Assembly: GCF_900107925.1 (NCBI RefSeq) | Contig: NZ_FNUJ01000008.1 | Coordinates: 62,001-126,000, forward strand | Length of the DNA stretch: 64,000 nt | Direction: 5' to 3' | Source of the DNA: Amycolatopsis pretoriensis | GTDB lineage: Bacteria > Actinomycetota > Actinomycetes > Mycobacteriales > Pseudonocardiaceae | Part shown: positions 1 through 7,687 of the stretch, one piece after another | Layout: each line of letters begins with the position of its first letter | Position numbering within the stretch: position 1 is the stretch's first letter | Translations under genes and position numbers: made by a program | The notes under the pieces: generated by a model | The model's input: only the letters and a program-made list of their open reading frames with translations | The model's database searches: none | Told to the model about the DNA's origin: nothing

Positions 1-75
1 CTGGGCCGGGCGTACCTGCCGGACGTCCGGCTGCGAGAGCTGGCCAAGCTGGTCAGTAGCTCTCGGGCACGCTGA
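1..75 (+). CDS. 3' end of an unidentified CDS (partial)
   Basis: Frame 1 is open from the window edge to a TGA at 73-75 and encodes about 24 residues ending in KLVSSSRAR. Codon use is GC-rich at third positions, as in real genes here. It would converge with, and overlap by 23 bases, the gene on the other strand. Too little is visible to assign a family, and the reading frame may be fortuitous. Confidence 0.3.
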   Translation: MGRAYLPDVRLRELAKLVSSSRAR

Positions 76-727
76 TCCGCTGCGGGAACCGGATCTTCCG
101 GCGGCTGACGACGTTCTGGTCCTTCTCGATCAGCCGGCCGTCGGTCAGCCGGAGCCAGTGGCCGTTCCGCGAATCGGTGAAGGCGAGCATCACCCCGGGC
201 GTCATATCGGGGCGCTGCCACCCTTCGCGGACCGGCATCCGCCACTTCCCGGGCGGGAGGATGGCGTAGAGGTATTCGTCGTCTTCGATGACCGGCCCGC
301 GGTGCAGGGTGGACCCGGTCATGGGCAGGTGCCGCACGAGGTCGAACGAAACGACGACGTGGTTGACGGCTTCGGCGTTCGCGTTGGAGACGATCATGTC
401 GACACCGTTTTCGGTGGTCTCGATCCACGCGGTGACTTTCGCGGCCTGCTCCTGCCGTTCCCGCTGGTCCCGCTTCACCCGGTCCGCCCGCAGCTGCCGG
501 TTGTCCCGGATGGCGATCCACAGCGCGACGACGACGGCCCCGATCGTCCCGACGCCCCCGACCCACTGCCCACCGGCGGCCCACCAGTCCGGGTTCCGCG
601 GCTCGACGAGCCAGATCCAGGCTTTGGCCAGAAGCGGACCGAAGAGGAGCAGAAATCCGCTGGCGGCCAGCACCCCGAACGCCCCGGCCCGGATCCTGGC
701 CAGCCGTCTGTCGGCATCACCGGTCAT
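53..727 (-). CDS. hypothetical membrane protein with two N-terminal TM segments
   Basis: This 224-residue protein starts at ATG 727. Two hydrophobic segments are visible, at about residues 17-41 and 57-73. A charged, Arg/Gln-rich stretch (about 74-98) follows, then a soluble domain of about 125 residues containing the motif GHWLRLTDGRLIE. The layout resembles many actinobacterial two-TM proteins with a cytoplasmic tail, but I recognise no family and assign no function. It lies 28 bases downstream of another membrane-anchored protein gene on the same strand, so the two may be co-transcribed with proS. Confidence 0.7.
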   Translation of the reverse strand: MTGDADRRLARIRAGAFGVLAASGFLLLFGPLLAKAWIWLVEPRNPDWWAAGGQWVGGVGTIGAVVVALWIAIRDNRQLRADRVKRDQRERQEQAAKVTAWIETTENGVDMIVSNANAEAVNHVVVSFDLVRHLPMTGSTLHRGPVIEDDEYLYAILPPGKWRMPVREGWQRPDMTPGVMLAFTDSRNGHWLRLTDGRLIEKDQNVVSRRKIRFPQRISVPESY

Positions 728-755
728 GGGGAGACAGCCTGCCGAAGTTCGGCGG

Positions 756-1610
756 TCAGCGGTAGGTGGTCGGCGGCGGGATGGTCGTCCCGCGGTCGGC
801 CGCCGGGACGAACCGGTAGCTCTCCACGATCTTCACGAGGTCCTCGCGGATCGAAGGTCCGGAACGGTCGCTGTCCGCGTACGCCACCACCACGCCGGAC
901 CCGCCCGAGCCACCGAACCCCATGGCCACGACCAAGGCGTGCTTCGCCGCGCACTCGCCCGTTGCCGCCGGCGCCACTTCGGCGACCACCACCCGGGCCG
1001 GGGCCTTTGTACCGTCGGCCTTGGTCACCTCGGCGTCCGTGCCCGGGCCCGCCTGGGACGTCCCGCCGTACGCACCCGTCGCCAGGTCCGTCACTGCCTT
1101 GCGCGCCGCCGCCTCCGGGTCCGGCTCCGATGAGGTCGTGACGCCGGCGCCACCCAGGTCGTCCTTGCCGCAGAAGTTCTCACCCAGGAACGCGCTCGTG
1201 ATCAGCCGGATCGACGGCTCGTCCCAGCCGTGCAGCGTGCCCGGCTTGGGTGTCCACGCCGGCGGTACGTCGTACGCGTACGAGCCGTCGCGAGCCGCCA
1301 CCGGCTGCCAGCCGCTGATCAGCGCCGGTACCGATACTCGCGGCGAAGGCGTCACCACAAGAGGCGCCGGTGGCGGTGATGACGACGCCGGACGCGGCTT
1401 GCCGACGCCCAGCGCGTTCAGCACGCCCGCGACCAGCGCGATGAACACCAGCCCGAACCACGGCGCCCGGCGCCACTTCAGCGGCTTCGAGGCGGGACGA
1501 ATCCGCTGAGGCCGCGCACGGGGCGCGTCCGCTGGTTCGTAACCGCCGAACCCGCGGAGCGCCGCGTTGTCCTCGTACCCCGGCGTCGGGTCGTCCGGGC
1601 GCCGCGCCAT
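756..1610 (-). CDS. hypothetical membrane-anchored extracytoplasmic protein
   Basis: This 284-residue protein has a basic, Pro/Arg-rich cytoplasmic N-terminus (residues 1-48) and a single TM helix at about 49-68. A Ser/Pro/Thr-rich linker (about 70-95) leads into an extracytoplasmic domain with two Cys (in NFCGKD and GECAAK) that could form a disulfide. The C-terminal helix LVKIVESYRFV resembles the end of small secreted domains in this order. Its ATG overlaps the TGA of proS by one base (TGATG), so it is probably translationally coupled to proS. Function unknown. Confidence 0.75.
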   Translation of the reverse strand: MARRPDDPTPGYEDNAALRGFGGYEPADAPRARPQRIRPASKPLKWRRAPWFGLVFIALVAGVLNALGVGKPRPASSSPPPAPLVVTPSPRVSVPALISGWQPVAARDGSYAYDVPPAWTPKPGTLHGWDEPSIRLITSAFLGENFCGKDDLGGAGVTTSSEPDPEAAARKAVTDLATGAYGGTSQAGPGTDAEVTKADGTKAPARVVVAEVAPAATGECAAKHALVVAMGFGGSGGSGVVVAYADSDRSGPSIREDLVKIVESYRFVPAADRGTTIPPPTTYR

Positions 1611-3358
1611 CAGGAACGGACGAGTTTGACCAGGTGCTCGACGACGGCGTCGACCGCGATCTCCTCGCGCTCGCCCGATCGCCGGTCCTTGACCTCGACC
1701 ACGCCGTTGGCCAGGCCGCGCCCGACCACCAGGATCGTCGGGACGCCCACCAGTTCGGCGTCGGCGAACTTGACGCCGGGGGTGGCCTTGCGGTCGTCGA
1801 GGATGACCTCGATGCCCGCCGCGTCCAGCTCGGCGGCGATCTTCTCGGCGCCGGCCCGCACCGCGTCGTCCTTGCCCGCGACGACGACGTGCACGTCGAA
1901 CGGCGACACCTCGCGCGGCCAGATCAGGCCGAGGTCGTCGTGGTTCTGCTCGGCGAGCACGCCCACCAGCCGCGAGACGCCGACGCCGTACGAGCCCATC
2001 GTGATCCGGATCGGCTTGGAGTCCGGGCCGAGCGCGTCGAGCTCGAACGCGTCCGCGTACTTGCGGCCGAGCTGGAAGATGTGGCCGATCTCGATGCCGC
2101 GCGCGGCGACCAGGGTGCCCTGGCCGTCCGGCGACGCGTCGCCCTCGCGGACCTCGGCGGCCTCGATCGTGCCGTCCGGGGTGAAGTCGCGGCCGGCGAG
2201 GAGGTCGACGACGTGGTGGTCGACCTTGTCCGCCCCGGTGACCCAGGCGGTGCCGGGGACGATCCGCGGGTCGGCGAGGTAGCGCACGCCGTTGTCCTGC
2301 AGCGCCTTCGGGCCGATGTAGCCCTTGACCAGGAACGGGTTCTTCGCGAAGTCGGCCTCTTCGAGCAGCGCGACCTCGGCGGGCTCCAGCGACGCTTCGA
2401 GGCGCTTCATGTCCACTTCGCGGTCACCCGGGACCGCGACGCAGATCAGGTCCCACTCCTTCGCGCCCGGCTGACGCGTCTTGAGCATGACGTTCTTCAG
2501 CGTGTCGGCCGCGGTGAACGTGCGGCCGAGGTTCGCGTCGTTCAGGAAGTTGACCAGCGACTCGATGGTCGGCGTGTTCGGCGTGTGGTGCACCTGCGCC
2601 TCGGGGCGGCCCTCGACGGACTGCGCGGGCGGCGCGGGCGTGACGACGGCTTCGACGTTCGCCGCGTAGCCCGAGTCCGTGCTGCGGACGTAGGTGTCTT
2701 CGCCCGTTTCGGCGACCGCGAGGAACTCCTCGGACGCCGACCCGCCCATCGCGCCCGACGTCGCCTTCACCACGACGTACTCGAGGCCGAGCCGGTCGAA
2801 CAGCTTCGTGTAGGCGGCGCGGTGGGCCTGGTAGGAGCGCTCCAGGCCTTCGTCGTCGAGGTCGAAGGAGTAGGAGTCCTTCATGACGAACTCGCGGCCG
2901 CGCAGGATGCCGGCGCGGGGACGCGCTTCGTCGCGGTACTTGGTCTGGATCTGGTACAGCGTGACGGGGTAGTCGCGGTAGGAGTTGAACTCGCCCTTGA
3001 CCGTGAGGGTGAAGAGCTCTTCGTGCGTCGGGCCGAGGAGGTAGTCGGCGCCCTTGCGATCCTTGAGGCGGAACAGGCTGTCGCCGTACTCCGTCCAGCG
3101 GCCGCTGGCCTCGTAGGGCTCCTTCGGCAGCAGCGCGGGGAACTGGATCTCCTGCGCGCCGATGGCGTTCATCTCGTCGCGCACGACGTTCTCGATGCGC
3201 CGCAGCACGCGCAGGCCCAGCGGTAGCCACGAGTACCCGCCCGGGGCGACCCGGCGGACGTAGCCGGCGCGTACCAGGAGCCGGTGGCTCGGTACCTCGG
3301 CGTCCGCCGGATCCTCGCGCAAGGTGCGAAGGAACAACGACGAAGTCCTGGTGATCAC
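1610..3358 (-). CDS. proS: prolyl-tRNA synthetase (bacterial type, with editing domain)
   Basis: This 582-residue class II aminoacyl-tRNA synthetase charges tRNA-Pro with proline in the cytoplasm. The GTG start gives the typical beginning MITRTSSLFLRTLREDPADA. Motif 2 is visible around RPRAGILRGREFVMKD and motif 3 around GSYGVGVSRLVG. Between them lies the long insertion (about residues 225-400) typical of the bacterial enzyme that hydrolyses mis-charged Ala-tRNA-Pro. The anticodon-binding domain follows (DVHVVVAGKDDAVRAGAEKI onward). Length is normal for the family. The gene is followed by a one-base-overlapping membrane protein gene. In M. tuberculosis proS (Rv2845c, from memory) sits in the same neighbourhood as mtr, ispG and dxr. 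Confidence 0.97.
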   Translation of the reverse strand: MITRTSSLFLRTLREDPADAEVPSHRLLVRAGYVRRVAPGGYSWLPLGLRVLRRIENVVRDEMNAIGAQEIQFPALLPKEPYEASGRWTEYGDSLFRLKDRKGADYLLGPTHEELFTLTVKGEFNSYRDYPVTLYQIQTKYRDEARPRAGILRGREFVMKDSYSFDLDDEGLERSYQAHRAAYTKLFDRLGLEYVVVKATSGAMGGSASEEFLAVAETGEDTYVRSTDSGYAANVEAVVTPAPPAQSVEGRPEAQVHHTPNTPTIESLVNFLNDANLGRTFTAADTLKNVMLKTRQPGAKEWDLICVAVPGDREVDMKRLEASLEPAEVALLEEADFAKNPFLVKGYIGPKALQDNGVRYLADPRIVPGTAWVTGADKVDHHVVDLLAGRDFTPDGTIEAAEVREGDASPDGQGTLVAARGIEIGHIFQLGRKYADAFELDALGPDSKPIRITMGSYGVGVSRLVGVLAEQNHDDLGLIWPREVSPFDVHVVVAGKDDAVRAGAEKIAAELDAAGIEVILDDRKATPGVKFADAELVGVPTILVVGRGLANGVVEVKDRRSGEREEIAVDAVVEHLVKLVRS

Positions 3359-3451
3359 TGCGGGGCTCCCTGCTCCGGGCGGGCGTGAAAGTCCCGCTCA
3401 GGGTAGTCACTCCCCCCGCCGTGACTCCAACGGGTTATCGGCGGCCCGTTT

Positions 3452-3474
3452 TTGTCGGTGGTGCCCGCTAGCTT
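3452..3474 (+). promoter_or_regulatory. PafBC-type (DNA-damage) promoter
   Basis: TTGTCGGTG (3452-3460), eight bases, then TAGCTT (3469-3474) matches the published RecA-independent damage promoter TTGTCRGTG-N8-TAnnnT used by PafBC in mycobacteria and relatives. The ATG of the VOC gene at 3482 follows the -10 by seven bases, which implies a leaderless or nearly leaderless transcript. Confidence 0.7.
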
Positions 3475-3481
3475 CGAGGGC

Positions 3482-3826
3482 ATGGCGATCCACATGGGCA
3501 TGATCACGATCGACTGCGCGGACCCGCGCGGTCTGGCGGAGTTCTGGACGGCGGCGCTGGGCACGACGGTCGCCCAGGACTACGGCGGCGAGTTCCTGGT
3601 GCTCGCGCCCCCCGAGGGCGGGCTGCCGCTCGGGCTGCAACGGGTCCCGGAGCCCCGCGCGGGCAAGAACAGAGTGCACGTCGACTTCGGCGGCGATGAT
3701 CGCGCGGCGGAGGTGAAACGGCTGGTCGGGCTGGGTGCGAAGGAGGTGGCGGAGCATTCGGTGCCGGGGCTGGCGTGGACGGTGCTGACCGATCCCGAGG
3801 GCAACGAGTTCTGCGTCTCCGGGTAG
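3482..3826 (+). CDS. VOC-family (glyoxalase/bleomycin-resistance fold) protein
   Basis: This protein of about 114 residues begins MAIHMGMITIDCADPRGLAEFW, the usual first beta-alpha unit of actinobacterial VOC proteins. It ends LAWTVLTDPEGNEFCVSG, the standard DPEGN-E-FCV tail. It is a single beta-alpha-beta-beta-beta half pair, probably dimeric; the substrate cannot be told. An in-frame TTG at 3452 lies inside the promoter element, so I place the start at ATG 3482, where the distance to the -10 fits leaderless transcription. The upstream PafBC-type promoter suggests induction by DNA damage, which fits VOC proteins that bind DNA-damaging drugs such as bleomycin, but that is inference. Confidence 0.85.
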   Translation: MAIHMGMITIDCADPRGLAEFWTAALGTTVAQDYGGEFLVLAPPEGGLPLGLQRVPEPRAGKNRVHVDFGGDDRAAEVKRLVGLGAKEVAEHSVPGLAWTVLTDPEGNEFCVSG

Positions 3827-3855
3827 TCCGCCTGGCCGGCGGGTAGAAAGGCGGC

Positions 3856-4758
3856 ATGAGCGCTCGCGTACTGCTGCCGTGGACCGACATCGACGTGCCG
3901 GAGGGGGTAGAGGCCGCCTACTACGACGGTGTCGCGCCGCCGCCGGACGGCCTGGACGGCGTCGAGTTCTACGTGCTGCCCTACGACCGCGGGGCCGAGC
4001 CGCCGAAGCTGATCCGGGAGCTGCCGGCGTTGCGCGTGGTGCAATCGCTGTCGGCCGGGGTCGAGGCGCTCGTGCCGTTGCTGCCCGACGGCGTCCGGCT
4101 GGCGAACGGGAGGGGCTTGCATGACCTGAGCGTGGCGGAGCACGCGCTCGCGCTGATCCACGCGGCGCAGCGGGACCTGCCGCGGTGGTTCGCGCAGCAG
4201 ACGCGCGGAGAGTGGACGCGCGAGCACACGCGCTCGCTCGCCGACAGCCGGGTGCTCCTGGTCGGGTACGGCTCGATCGGGCAGGCGATCGAGCGTCAGC
4301 TGGTGGCGGCGGAGGCCGCGGTGACGCGGGTGGCAAGCCGAGCGCGCCCGGAGTCGCAGGTGCACGGCGTCGACGAGCTACCCCGCCTGCTGCCGGACGC
4401 CGACATCGTGGTGCTGATCCTCCCGGACACCCCATCGACGCGCGGCCTGTTCGACGCGAAGACCCTCGCGGCCCTACCCGACGACGCCCTGGTGGTGAAC
4501 GTCGGCCGCGGCACGGCGGTGGACACGGACGCCCTCCTGGCCGAGACCCGGTCCGGACGGCTGCGCGCGGGCCTGGACGTCGTCGATCCGGAGCCGTTGC
4601 CGAGCGACCATCCACTGTGGACGATGCCTGGAGTGGTCATCACGCCGCACATCGCCGGCGGATCGGCGTCGTTTTACCCGCGCGCGAAGAAGCTGGCGGC
4701 GGAGCAGGTGCGCAGGTATGTGGCGGGTGAGGAGCTGCTCAACCTCGTAGAGCGGTGA
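3856..4758 (+). CDS. D-2-hydroxyacid dehydrogenase family protein
   Basis: This 300-residue NAD(P)-dependent enzyme is of the D-isomer 2-hydroxyacid dehydrogenase family, predicted to interconvert a 2-oxoacid and a D-2-hydroxyacid. The Rossmann motif GYGSIG is at residues 137-142. The catalytic set is present: Arg218 (NVGRG), Glu246 (DVVDPEPLP) and His265 (TPHIAGG). The N-terminal substrate domain is somewhat short, as in many actinobacterial members. It starts at ATG 3856, 29 bases after the VOC stop, so the two could share a transcript. The 3' end overlaps the convergent DUF397 gene by 20 bases. Substrate unknown. Confidence 0.9.
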   Translation: MSARVLLPWTDIDVPEGVEAAYYDGVAPPPDGLDGVEFYVLPYDRGAEPPKLIRELPALRVVQSLSAGVEALVPLLPDGVRLANGRGLHDLSVAEHALALIHAAQRDLPRWFAQQTRGEWTREHTRSLADSRVLLVGYGSIGQAIERQLVAAEAAVTRVASRARPESQVHGVDELPRLLPDADIVVLILPDTPSTRGLFDAKTLAALPDDALVVNVGRGTAVDTDALLAETRSGRLRAGLDVVDPEPLPSDHPLWTMPGVVITPHIAGGSASFYPRAKKLAAEQVRRYVAGEELLNLVER

Positions 4759-5011
4759 GGACGGCGGTCCACGCAGCCGGGGTGACGGTCAGTTGCCCCT
4801 GCTCGCGGGCCTTCGTGTCCCGGATGCCAACAGAACGGTCCACCTTCACCTCGACACACTCGGATTGGGCCCCGCTGTAGCTCGCTTTGCGCCAGCCGAC
4901 CTCGACACAATTGCCTTCGGTCGCGCTATAGCTCGCCGTGCGCCAGTCGAAGGCAACCTCCACACACTCGGATTGGGTACCGCTGTAGCTCGACTTGCGC
5001 CAATCCCGCAT
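4739..5011 (-). CDS. DUF397 protein with three tandem W-R-x-S-Y-S...CVEV repeats
   Basis: The protein has 90 residues. DUF397 proteins usually contain one copy of the signature W-K-S-S-Y-S...C-V-E-V followed by V-R-D-S-K and a C-terminal W. Here the signature occurs three times, starting at Trp4, Trp23 and Trp40, about 17-19 residues apart, each with its own Cys and VEV. One normal tail follows (GIRDTK ... TPAAWTAVL). The gene lies 14 bases downstream of an XRE/DUF5753 regulator on the same strand. That is the standard WhiJ-type pairing in Streptomyces and Pseudonocardiales, where the small acidic partner modulates the DNA-binding protein. The triplication looks like recent internal duplication. 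Confidence 0.88.
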   Translation of the reverse strand: MRDWRKSSYSGTQSECVEVAFDWRTASYSATEGNCVEVGWRKASYSGAQSECVEVKVDRSVGIRDTKAREQGQLTVTPAAWTAVLTALRG

Positions 5012-5025
5012 GTTCGGCCTCCCGG

Positions 5026-5859
5026 CTATCGCGCGACCTCCCGAAGCAGTGCTCGGGTGGCATCCTCGGTCATTGCCTTGCCCTCCAAGAGCTTAGCCTG
5101 CTTGCGATACTTGCCGACAACATCGACCTCGTGGAGGAACGCGGTCGCTTCGGAGTGCTCGAGGTGCACGATGGTCGGCAAGTCGCCGAACTCGTAAAGC
5201 ACGAACGGTCCGTAGAGGCCGGGGTGGTAACCAATTTTCGCGGGCAGCACGCGCAACGTCACGTTGGTGAAGTCCGCTATGCCCAGCAGATGATCCATCT
5301 GGTCGGACATCACATCTTCACCGCCGATCTCGTCGCGGATCGCGGCTTCGCCGACGATCGCGGTGAGCTTGACCGGATCGGGCTTTGTCAGAATCCGTTG
5401 GCGGGCGAGCCGGGTAACGAGGTGGATATCGGCCTGCGCCAGGCTGAGTTGCCCGCCGTTGAGAACTGCCCGCGCGTAATCCGCGGATTGCAGCAGCCCC
5501 GGAACGATCGCCAGCGACCACATCGTGATGTGGGTGGCGGTGCGCTCGTACTCGACGATGCCGCTCAGCGCGGGCGGCAAGTCCGACGGGTTGGAATCGA
5601 GCCAGTTGTCGTCCTTGGCGCGCCTGGCCAGGCGCATCATGCGGTCATAGGTCGCGTCGTCGACCTGGAGGGCGCCCAGCAACCGGGCCACGTCCTCCGG
5701 GGACGCCACCCGCTGCCCCTTTTCCCACGCCGACAGCAACTGCGGGAGAATCCGCACCATCCGGGCCAGTTCGCGCAAACCTTTACCCCGCGTCATCCGC
5801 AATTCGCGCAGCGACGCGGCCAATGCTCTCGCACCCGGGGAAGCAGAAGTCGGCTTCAT
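5026..5859 (-). CDS. XRE-family HTH regulator with DUF5753 (WhiJ-like)
   Basis: This 277-residue protein has a helix-turn-helix at about residues 15-70 (LRELRMTRGKGLRELARMV ... SAWEKG). A DUF5753 domain follows from about 95, recognised by ATHITMWSLAIVPGLLQSADYARAV and the late LPTIVHLEHSEATAFL. I chose ATG 5859 (MKPTSASPGARALA) because the longer frame overlaps the neighbouring acetyltransferase gene and has an atypical basic N-terminus. It forms a two-gene unit with the DUF397 gene. Family members control development and secondary metabolism in Streptomyces; the target here is unknown. The recognition helix region carries RILPQLLSAWEKG in place of the usual SKIE core. Confidence 0.9.
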   Translation of the reverse strand: MKPTSASPGARALAASLRELRMTRGKGLRELARMVRILPQLLSAWEKGQRVASPEDVARLLGALQVDDATYDRMMRLARRAKDDNWLDSNPSDLPPALSGIVEYERTATHITMWSLAIVPGLLQSADYARAVLNGGQLSLAQADIHLVTRLARQRILTKPDPVKLTAIVGEAAIRDEIGGEDVMSDQMDHLLGIADFTNVTLRVLPAKIGYHPGLYGPFVLYEFGDLPTIVHLEHSEATAFLHEVDVVGKYRKQAKLLEGKAMTEDATRALLREVAR

Positions 5860-5924
5860 AGGGCGATGGTACGAACACCGTCCATTCCCCGATCGGCGGT
5901 GGGGCGTCCCATTACCAGGACAGT

Positions 5925-6878
5925 TCAGGACAGGACGTACACGTGCCATTCGTCGTCGACGCGATATCCGCACCGTTCGTAAACGCCCAGGGCGCGGTGC
6001 GCGTTGTCGACGTCGACGTTCAGGGCCGACCGGTCGAATCCCGCCGCCTTCGCCGCCAGGAGCGTGTGCCCCAGCAGCCCGGACGCCACGCCGCGGCCGC
6101 GCAGCACCTCGCGCGTTCCCACCCAGGTGGCGTAGTGCTCGCGGACGCCCGTCGCCGCGGCTTCGGACTCGTAGAAGTGGCTCAGCACGAACGCCAGGAC
6201 CTTGTCGTCGTCGAGGACGAGGAACGACAGATCCGGGCGGAAGTCCTTGGAGCCGGTGACGAGGTGGTGCCAGGCGTCGGGCCCGTAGACCGTGCTGCCC
6301 CAGTGGCCGGCGAAGGCGTCGTTGCGGGCGTCGAGCGCCGCGAGGTCGTGCTCGAAGCCGAACGGCACCGCCGTGATGCCGTCCGGGAGCGGCGGCTGCG
6401 GCGGCAGGTCGGCGAGGCCGACGCGCATGTTGACCATCGTCCGCTGGTGCGTGAACCCCGCGCCGGCCAGGACACCGGCGATCCAGCGCTCGTTCTGGTG
6501 CTGGCCGTGGTGCAGCTCCATCGGTGCGCCCGGGAAGGCGCGCTCGTGGACTTCACAGCTGGTGCGCGTCAACCACTCGACCAGGCGAGTGCCGACGGCG
6601 TCGGTCCGGTACTCGGGATGCACGACCGACTGCAGGCGGATCATGTGCACCGGGTCCGCGGCGTCGCGGCGGCGGATCAGGCCGTAGCCGACCAGCTCCT
6701 CGCCGGCCCAGGCGCCGAGGGTGGCGCGGGGCAGGTCGACGTTGGGCGCGACCAGCTCGTCGCGGAGGTCGTCGTCGCTGAAGTGGTCCCCCGTCCGGTC
6801 GATCTCCTCGGCGGCGGCGTACAGGCGGGTGAGCGCGGGGACGTCGTCGAGGGTCAGCGGGCGCCAGGTCAGGTCCAT
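5925..6878 (-). CDS. tandem GNAT-fold acetyltransferase
   Basis: This 317-residue protein has two GNAT-like halves. The N-terminal half spans about 1-150 (WRPLTLDDVPALTRLYAAAEEID ... GLIRRR). The C-terminal half spans about 160-317 and has the acetyl-CoA motif LRGRGVASGLLGHTLLAAKAAG and the closing NAHRALGVYERCGYRVDDEW. Two-domain architecture and length are like mycothiol synthase (MshD) and its many paralogues in actinomycetes. I see no evidence that this copy is mshD itself, and the acceptor is unknown. It starts at ATG 6878, divergent from yaaA, with 55 bases between them. Confidence 0.9.
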   Translation of the reverse strand: MDLTWRPLTLDDVPALTRLYAAAEEIDRTGDHFSDDDLRDELVAPNVDLPRATLGAWAGEELVGYGLIRRRDAADPVHMIRLQSVVHPEYRTDAVGTRLVEWLTRTSCEVHERAFPGAPMELHHGQHQNERWIAGVLAGAGFTHQRTMVNMRVGLADLPPQPPLPDGITAVPFGFEHDLAALDARNDAFAGHWGSTVYGPDAWHHLVTGSKDFRPDLSFLVLDDDKVLAFVLSHFYESEAAATGVREHYATWVGTREVLRGRGVASGLLGHTLLAAKAAGFDRSALNVDVDNAHRALGVYERCGYRVDDEWHVYVLS

Positions 6879-6933
6879 GCCCGGAGGCTAGGCCGGACGG
6901 CGGCGGCCGCGCACCCCGATTTACGCTCGTCGG

Positions 6934-7680
6934 GTGCTGGTGCTCCTCCCCCCTTCCGAGACCAAGGCCGACGGCGGCCGCGGCGGTCCGCTCGACCTCG
7001 CCGCGCTGTCGTTCCCCGAGCTGAACCCGGCGCGCGCGAAGCTCGCCGACGCGCTCGCCGAGCTGGCCGGCGACGTCCCGGCGAGCATCGCGGCCCTCGG
7101 CCTCACCGAGCGCCAGGCCGGCGAGGTGGCGCGCAACGCGCAGGTGTGGACGTCGGCGACGATGCCCGCGCTGCGCCGCTACACCGGCGTCCTGTACGAC
7201 GCGCTCGACGTCAAGAGCTTCACGAAGGCGGGCCTGGAGAAGGCGCACCGGCGGCTGGCGGTGACGTCGTCGCTGTTCGGCGTGGTGTCGGCGACCGACC
7301 CGATCCCGGCGTACCGGCTTTCGGGCGGGAACTCGCTGCCGTCGGTCGGGACGATCCGCGGGCACTGGAAGCCGATCCTCGAGCCCGTGTTGCAGCAGGT
7401 CGAGGGCCTGGTGGTGGACCTCCGGTCGGGCACGTACTCGGCGTTCGCGAAGCTGCGCCCGGACGCGGTGACGGTCCGCGTGGTGACGGAGAACGCCCGC
7501 GGCGAGCGCGTGACCGTCAGCCACTTCAACAAGGCCTACAAGGGCCGCCTGGCGCGGGCGCTGGCGGAGACGCGCGCGGAACCGTCCACAGTGGACCAGC
7601 TGGTCAAGGTGATCGCGAAGGCCGGCATGACGGTCGAGCGCACCGGCGACCACGCCCTGGAGCTGGTCACCGAAGGCTGA
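6934..7680 (+). CDS. yaaA: YaaA/DUF328 family peroxide-stress protein
   Basis: This 248-residue protein starts at a GTG and begins MLVLLPPSETKADGG, the diagnostic N-terminus of the YaaA (DUF328) family. Conserved blocks follow: FPELNPAR, RRYTGVLYDALD, DPIPAYRLSGGNSLP, FAKLRP and FNKAYKGRLARAL. E. coli YaaA lowers free iron and limits DNA and protein damage under peroxide stress. Length is normal. It stands alone, divergent from the GNAT gene and converging on the FAD oxidoreductase, with seven bases between stops. Confidence 0.92.
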   Translation: MLVLLPPSETKADGGRGGPLDLAALSFPELNPARAKLADALAELAGDVPASIAALGLTERQAGEVARNAQVWTSATMPALRRYTGVLYDALDVKSFTKAGLEKAHRRLAVTSSLFGVVSATDPIPAYRLSGGNSLPSVGTIRGHWKPILEPVLQQVEGLVVDLRSGTYSAFAKLRPDAVTVRVVTENARGERVTVSHFNKAYKGRLARALAETRAEPSTVDQLVKVIAKAGMTVERTGDHALELVTEG

Positions 7681-7687
7681 CCGCGGC

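Noticed and set aside
158..1141. 327-codon plus-strand open frame
   Set aside because: It is antisense to two membrane-protein genes with proper TM segments and starts; the translation is Pro/Arg/His-rich with no recognisable domain.
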